35,339 nucleotides of DNA from DATFKA01 sp042095835. Its GTDB lineage: Bacteria > Bacteroidota > Bacteroidia > Chitinophagales > Saprospiraceae. Under the pieces are notes generated by a model that had not been told where the DNA came from, did not search any database, and worked only from the letters and a program-made list of their open reading frames with translations. Numbering within the stretch: position 1 is the first letter of the stretch; every line of letters starts with the position of its first letter. This document shows, piece after piece, positions 31,935 to 35,339 of this stretch. Location: positions 1 to 35,339 of the forward strand of contig JBELML010000060.1 in assembly GCA_042095835.1 (NCBI GenBank), given 5' to 3'. Position numbers and translations under genes: made by a program.

Positions 31935-34908
31935 NNNNNNNNNNNNNNNNNNNNNNNNNNNNNNNNNNNNNNNNNNNNNNNNNNNNNNNNNNNNNNNNNN
32001 NNNNNNNNNNNNNNNNNNNNNNNNNNNNNNNNNNTGACAGTTGACTTTGGTTTGATACCAAGTGTGAGTGTCGGTTCTACGGTTTTTGCAGATTTAAATA
32101 ATAATGCAGTACAGGATGGTACTGAAACAGGTGTTGAAGGAGTAGCAGTGACCTTATATAGTGATGTCAATATGAATGGCTTCGATGTCACAGATACTAT
32201 AGTAGCGACTGCAACTACAGATGTCAATGGAGATTATATTTTTGATGATTTATTACCGGGTGACTATGTAGTGGGCATCCTCCCAACTGCTACGCTACCA
32301 CTAAGTAGTAATGAAACTTTGGACGAAGATGCTCCTAACGATGACATGGATAACAACGACAATGGTATCCAGACAGGCGGATTTGGTTCTGCGATTTACA
32401 GTGGAACCATCGAGTTGACTCCAGGAGGAGAGCCAGATAATACCGTTGAAACGGCGCAAGGCGGTATGCAAGATGATGGAGCGACTGATCTAGAAGAGAC
32501 GAGTGGAAACATGACGGTTGACTTCGGTTTGATTCCAGCAGTAAGCTTAGGTTCTACGGTATTTGCGGATATAGACAATGATGGTATTCACGAGCCCGGT
32601 GATGGGGAGAATGGTTTGCCAGGAGTGAAAGTAGTATTATTTGCAGATGATGGAGTAACTAAGTTAGATAGTACAGTCACGGATAGCGAAGGAGATTACT
32701 TCTTCGATGGCCTACAAGAAGGCGATTATCGAGTAGGTATTCCAGTTGAAAACTTCGAAATCGGAGTAGGTGGATTAGATGGCTATATAAGTAGTAGTAC
32801 AGATTCTACAGGCAAGACCGAGTTGCCAAACAATAACATTGATGGTGATGATAACGGTATCCAAGCCGGAGGAGCAGGTACTTTAGTGATTTCAGCAGTT
32901 GTTACACTTAATGTAACGATGGAGCCAGTCGGCGCAGCTGAGAGTGGTTCAGGAGGTACCCAAGATGATGCTTTCGATAGCAATGGTAACATGACCGTTG
33001 ACTTTGGTTTCTACCCAGCAATGAGTATTGGTTCGGTGGTTTGGGCAGATGACAATAATGATGGAATGTATGATGAGGGTACAGAAGATGGAGTTGAAGG
33101 TATAGAGGTACGTTTGTTCCAACCGGGCCCTGATGGAGTAGCAGGCTCAGCAGATGATATTCCAGTTGATACGACCATTACAGATGGAATGGGTATTTAT
33201 GTATTTGATACATTACCACCAGGAGATTACTTCTTGGTGGTTATTCCAAATGACACTTTAGGTTTATCAAGTAGCATCACCAACGAGAATGATGATCGCA
33301 TGGATAATGATGATAATGGTATCCAAGGTATGGCCTTTGATAGCATTGTCTCTCCAGTAATAAACCTAGCTGTAGGAGAAGAACCAACGGGCGAACCTGG
33401 TGCAGGTGGAGATCAAGATACAGCCGACGACCAAGATGATGATGGCGATATGACGGTTGACTTTGGTTTAGTACCGACGATGAGTATTGGTAGTACGGTT
33501 TTCTCTGATACGGGAGCGGGTACAAATACGAATAATGGAGAGCAAGATGGAGATGAAGATGGAGTAGAAGATGTTGTAGTGAATTTATACGCTGATGCGG
33601 ATATGGACGGTGTTCCAGACGGTGCAGCGATTGCGATGGATACGACAGATGCGATGGGTAACTATTACTTTGCTGGATTATTACCTGGTGATTATATAGT
33701 TGGGATTACTCCGCCAGATAGTTTAAACCTATCGAGTACGCCAACAGCAGGAGAAGCAGATGATCAAACGGATAATAATGATAATGGTATCCAAGCTGCT
33801 GCGGGAGATGAGATTTTAAGTAGTACGATCAATTTGACCCCAGGAGCAGAGCCAACGACTCAAGAAGATGGGAACCCAGGCGATACCCAAGATGATGCAG
33901 TCGGAGTAGATGCTAACGGAGATATGACAGTTGACTTTGGTTTGATACCAAGTGTGAGTGTCGGTTCTACGGTTTTTGCTGATTTTAATAATAACGCAGT
34001 TAAAGATCTTACTGAAGTCGGTATCCCAGGTGTAGAAGTAACGCTCTACAGTGACGTGAATATGAATGGTTTTGATGGAACAGACACTATCGTTGCAACG
34101 ACTACCACAGATATGGATGGTAATTACTTCTTCGATGGCTTGTTACCAGGAGACTATTCTGTAGGTATTCTACCGACAGCTACTTTACCATTAAGTTCAA
34201 ATGATGACTTGGATGAAGATGATCCAAATTTAGATATAGACGATAATGACAACGGTTCGCAACCTAATGGTACAGGTACACCAATTATCTCCGATACTTC
34301 TATTACGTTGATTCCTGGTACAGAACCAGACAATACGTTTGAAACTGGTATTGGTGGTATGCAAGATGATGGCGCAACGGTACTAGAAGAAACCAGTGGA
34401 AACATGACCCTTGACTTTGGTCTTTACCCAGGTGTCAGTATTGGTTCTACTGTTTTTGCCGATAATGACAATGACGGTGTCTTCGAACCATTTGAAGGAG
34501 AATCTGGCTTGAATGGTGTAAAAGTAATTCTATACGATGCTAATACAGATACGAAGGTAGATTCCGTAATAACAGGCCCTGATGGTAACTACTTCTTCGG
34601 AGGTCTACCTGAAGGTACCTACTACTTAGAGCTACCTGCTGAGAATTTTGATGTGGGTGGTGTTGTAGAAGATTTACCACTATCAAGTGTTCCTACAGAT
34701 ACTTTAGATAATAATGAAGATAGAGATGATAATGGTGTTCAAGCTGGTGGTCAAGGTACCACAGTTCGTTCTCCAGATATTGTATTGAGCGTAAACGACG
34801 AGCCAGTTGATGGAACAGGCACCACTGATGAAGTTGGAGACGGTGGAGTTCAAGACAATGCCTTTGATGCTAACGGAGACATGACAGTTGACTTTGGTCT
34901 TGTACCAA
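30779..34908 (+). repeat. Array of nine visible SdrD-B-like domains (period about 474-480 bp)
   Basis: Unit starts, taken at the (L/I/V)GSxVxAD strand, are 30779, 31307, 31781, 32070 (after the gap), 32547, 33027, 33486, 33960 and 34440. Unit lengths are 528, 474, broken, 477, 480, 459, 474, 480 and about 470 bp. Each encodes GSTVFADxDxDG, a GxxGV(K/E)V strand, a LPxGxY(R/V)VGI strand, DDNDNGIQ, and ends MTVDFG. Four subtypes recur: A (units 2, 5, 9), B (3, 6), E (7) and C (4, 8), in the order A-B-E-C. Confidence 0.85.
31935..32034. other. Assembly gap (100 N) inside the SdrD-B-like repeats
   Basis: A placeholder of 100 N. The flanks are almost identical to two other places: the left flank matches the DNA ending at 33180, and the right flank matches the DNA beginning at 33925. 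The reading phase requires a true length divisible by three, which 100 is not. The apparent stop just after the gap (TGA at 32042-32044 in the old phase) is therefore an artefact. Confidence 0.9.
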
Positions 34909-35339
34909 TCGACTTCGACTTAGCATTAAGAAAAGAATTAGCGGACGGTCAAACGGAAAGCGTACAACCAGGAGATACGGTACTATACACGATTACTGTA
35001 TTCAACCAGGGTAATCTAGCTGCAGATAATATTGTGGTGACGGATTATATTCCAATGAATATGACTTTCGAAGCTGGGGTAGCAGGAAACAGCACTTGGA
35101 ATACTACCGATGTAGCTGGAGGTGGAACCATTGATACAACCATCACTACTTTCAATGGTAGCGATTCATTAGCAATGGATTCCTCGATTACGATTACAAT
35201 AGCTTTGACAGTAAATGATCCATTAGTACCTGCTGGATTAGAAATTGACAATTTTGCTGAAATTTCAGCGGCTACTGATCAATTCGGAATGGATCAAGAG
35301 GATACCGATTCTACACCAGATACAGATGATGAAAACGAT
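32035..35339 (+). CDS. Giant surface protein, part 2 (after gap, 3' end outside the window): SdrD-B-like domains and DUF11
   Basis: In the phase beginning at 32037 the frame is open to the last base of the window (1101 codons) and reads TVDFGLIPSVSVGSTVFADL, so this is the same gene as the part before the gap. It holds SdrD-B-like domains starting at 32070, 32547, 33027, 33486, 33960 and 34440. A DUF11 domain then begins near 34909 (LALRKELADGQTESVQPGDT, IVVTDYIPMNM), matching the DUF11 that precedes the array. The composition is very acidic and low in cysteine, as expected for a calcium-bound surface stalk. The C-terminus is not visible. A type IX sorting domain is a reasonable expectation but is not shown. 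Confidence 0.85.

Noticed and set aside
27602..32044. A complete 1480-codon gene ending at 32044
   Set aside because: The stop is read only because a 100-N placeholder shifts the phase. The neighbouring phase continues the same domains to the window end.
27412..35251. Many minus-strand frames opposite the giant gene
   Set aside because: They are serine/proline-rich shadows of the acidic repeat coding strand, without start signals or motifs.

Overview
The window looks like a chromosomal segment of a Bacteroidota bacterium, most likely from the Saprospiria/Lewinella-like branch (this placement is inference from gene content; no rRNA is present). The evidence is a PorP/SprF-type protein next to a PorE-like OmpA protein (type IX secretion family), a protease ending in a T9SS-type sorting domain, a proline-rich Bacteroidota-style TonB, an ECF sigma factor with a membrane-anchored partner, a very large SdrD-B-like repeat protein, and weak or absent Shine-Dalgarno sequences. 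Two runs of exactly 100 N (2429-2528 and 31935-32034) are scaffold gaps, and both fall inside repeats.

Layout. 1-930 (+): a 47-residue peptide with a double-glycine leader, then a CPBP-family membrane protease. 1100-9048 (all -): TonB; a repeat-filled spacer; a MEST-like alpha/beta hydrolase; a second repeat spacer; the PnuC transporter; then a PorP/SprF-type barrel protein followed by a PorE-like OmpA protein with an added DUF1573 domain. 9318-14222 (-): a tightly spaced string of an exported zinc metalloprotease, a Uma2-family nuclease-like protein and a GT9 glycosyltransferase. 14480-18875 (+): Tex, an ECF sigma factor and its membrane-anchored partner, which has a barrel-like C-terminus. 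18979-26900 (-): pyruvate carboxylase, a SNF2-family helicase and a 2-hydroxyacid dehydrogenase. 27452 to the window end (+): a giant surface protein with DUF7948-like, beta-helix, DUF11 and nine visible SdrD-B-like domains. Its open frame is interrupted only by one early TAA and by the second gap, and it runs off the window.

The intergenic DNA is unusual. Four spacers carry the same G/C-skewed minisatellite (AGTCTCCC/AGTCCCC words, G-rich on the minus strand). In three of them it abuts or enters the 3' end of a minus-strand gene. A 179-bp tandem unit and an AT-rich word family (TGATGTAATGA) recur as well. The strongest leads for new biology are the double-glycine peptide with its CPBP neighbour, the G-rich 3'-flanking minisatellites, and the higher-order A-B-E-C domain order in the giant protein, which predicts the real length of the gap.

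The genes are mostly functionally independent. The clear working groups are the PorP/PorE-like pair (cell-envelope/secretion family), the sigma factor with its partner, and the secreted protease, which would depend on a type IX system encoded elsewhere.
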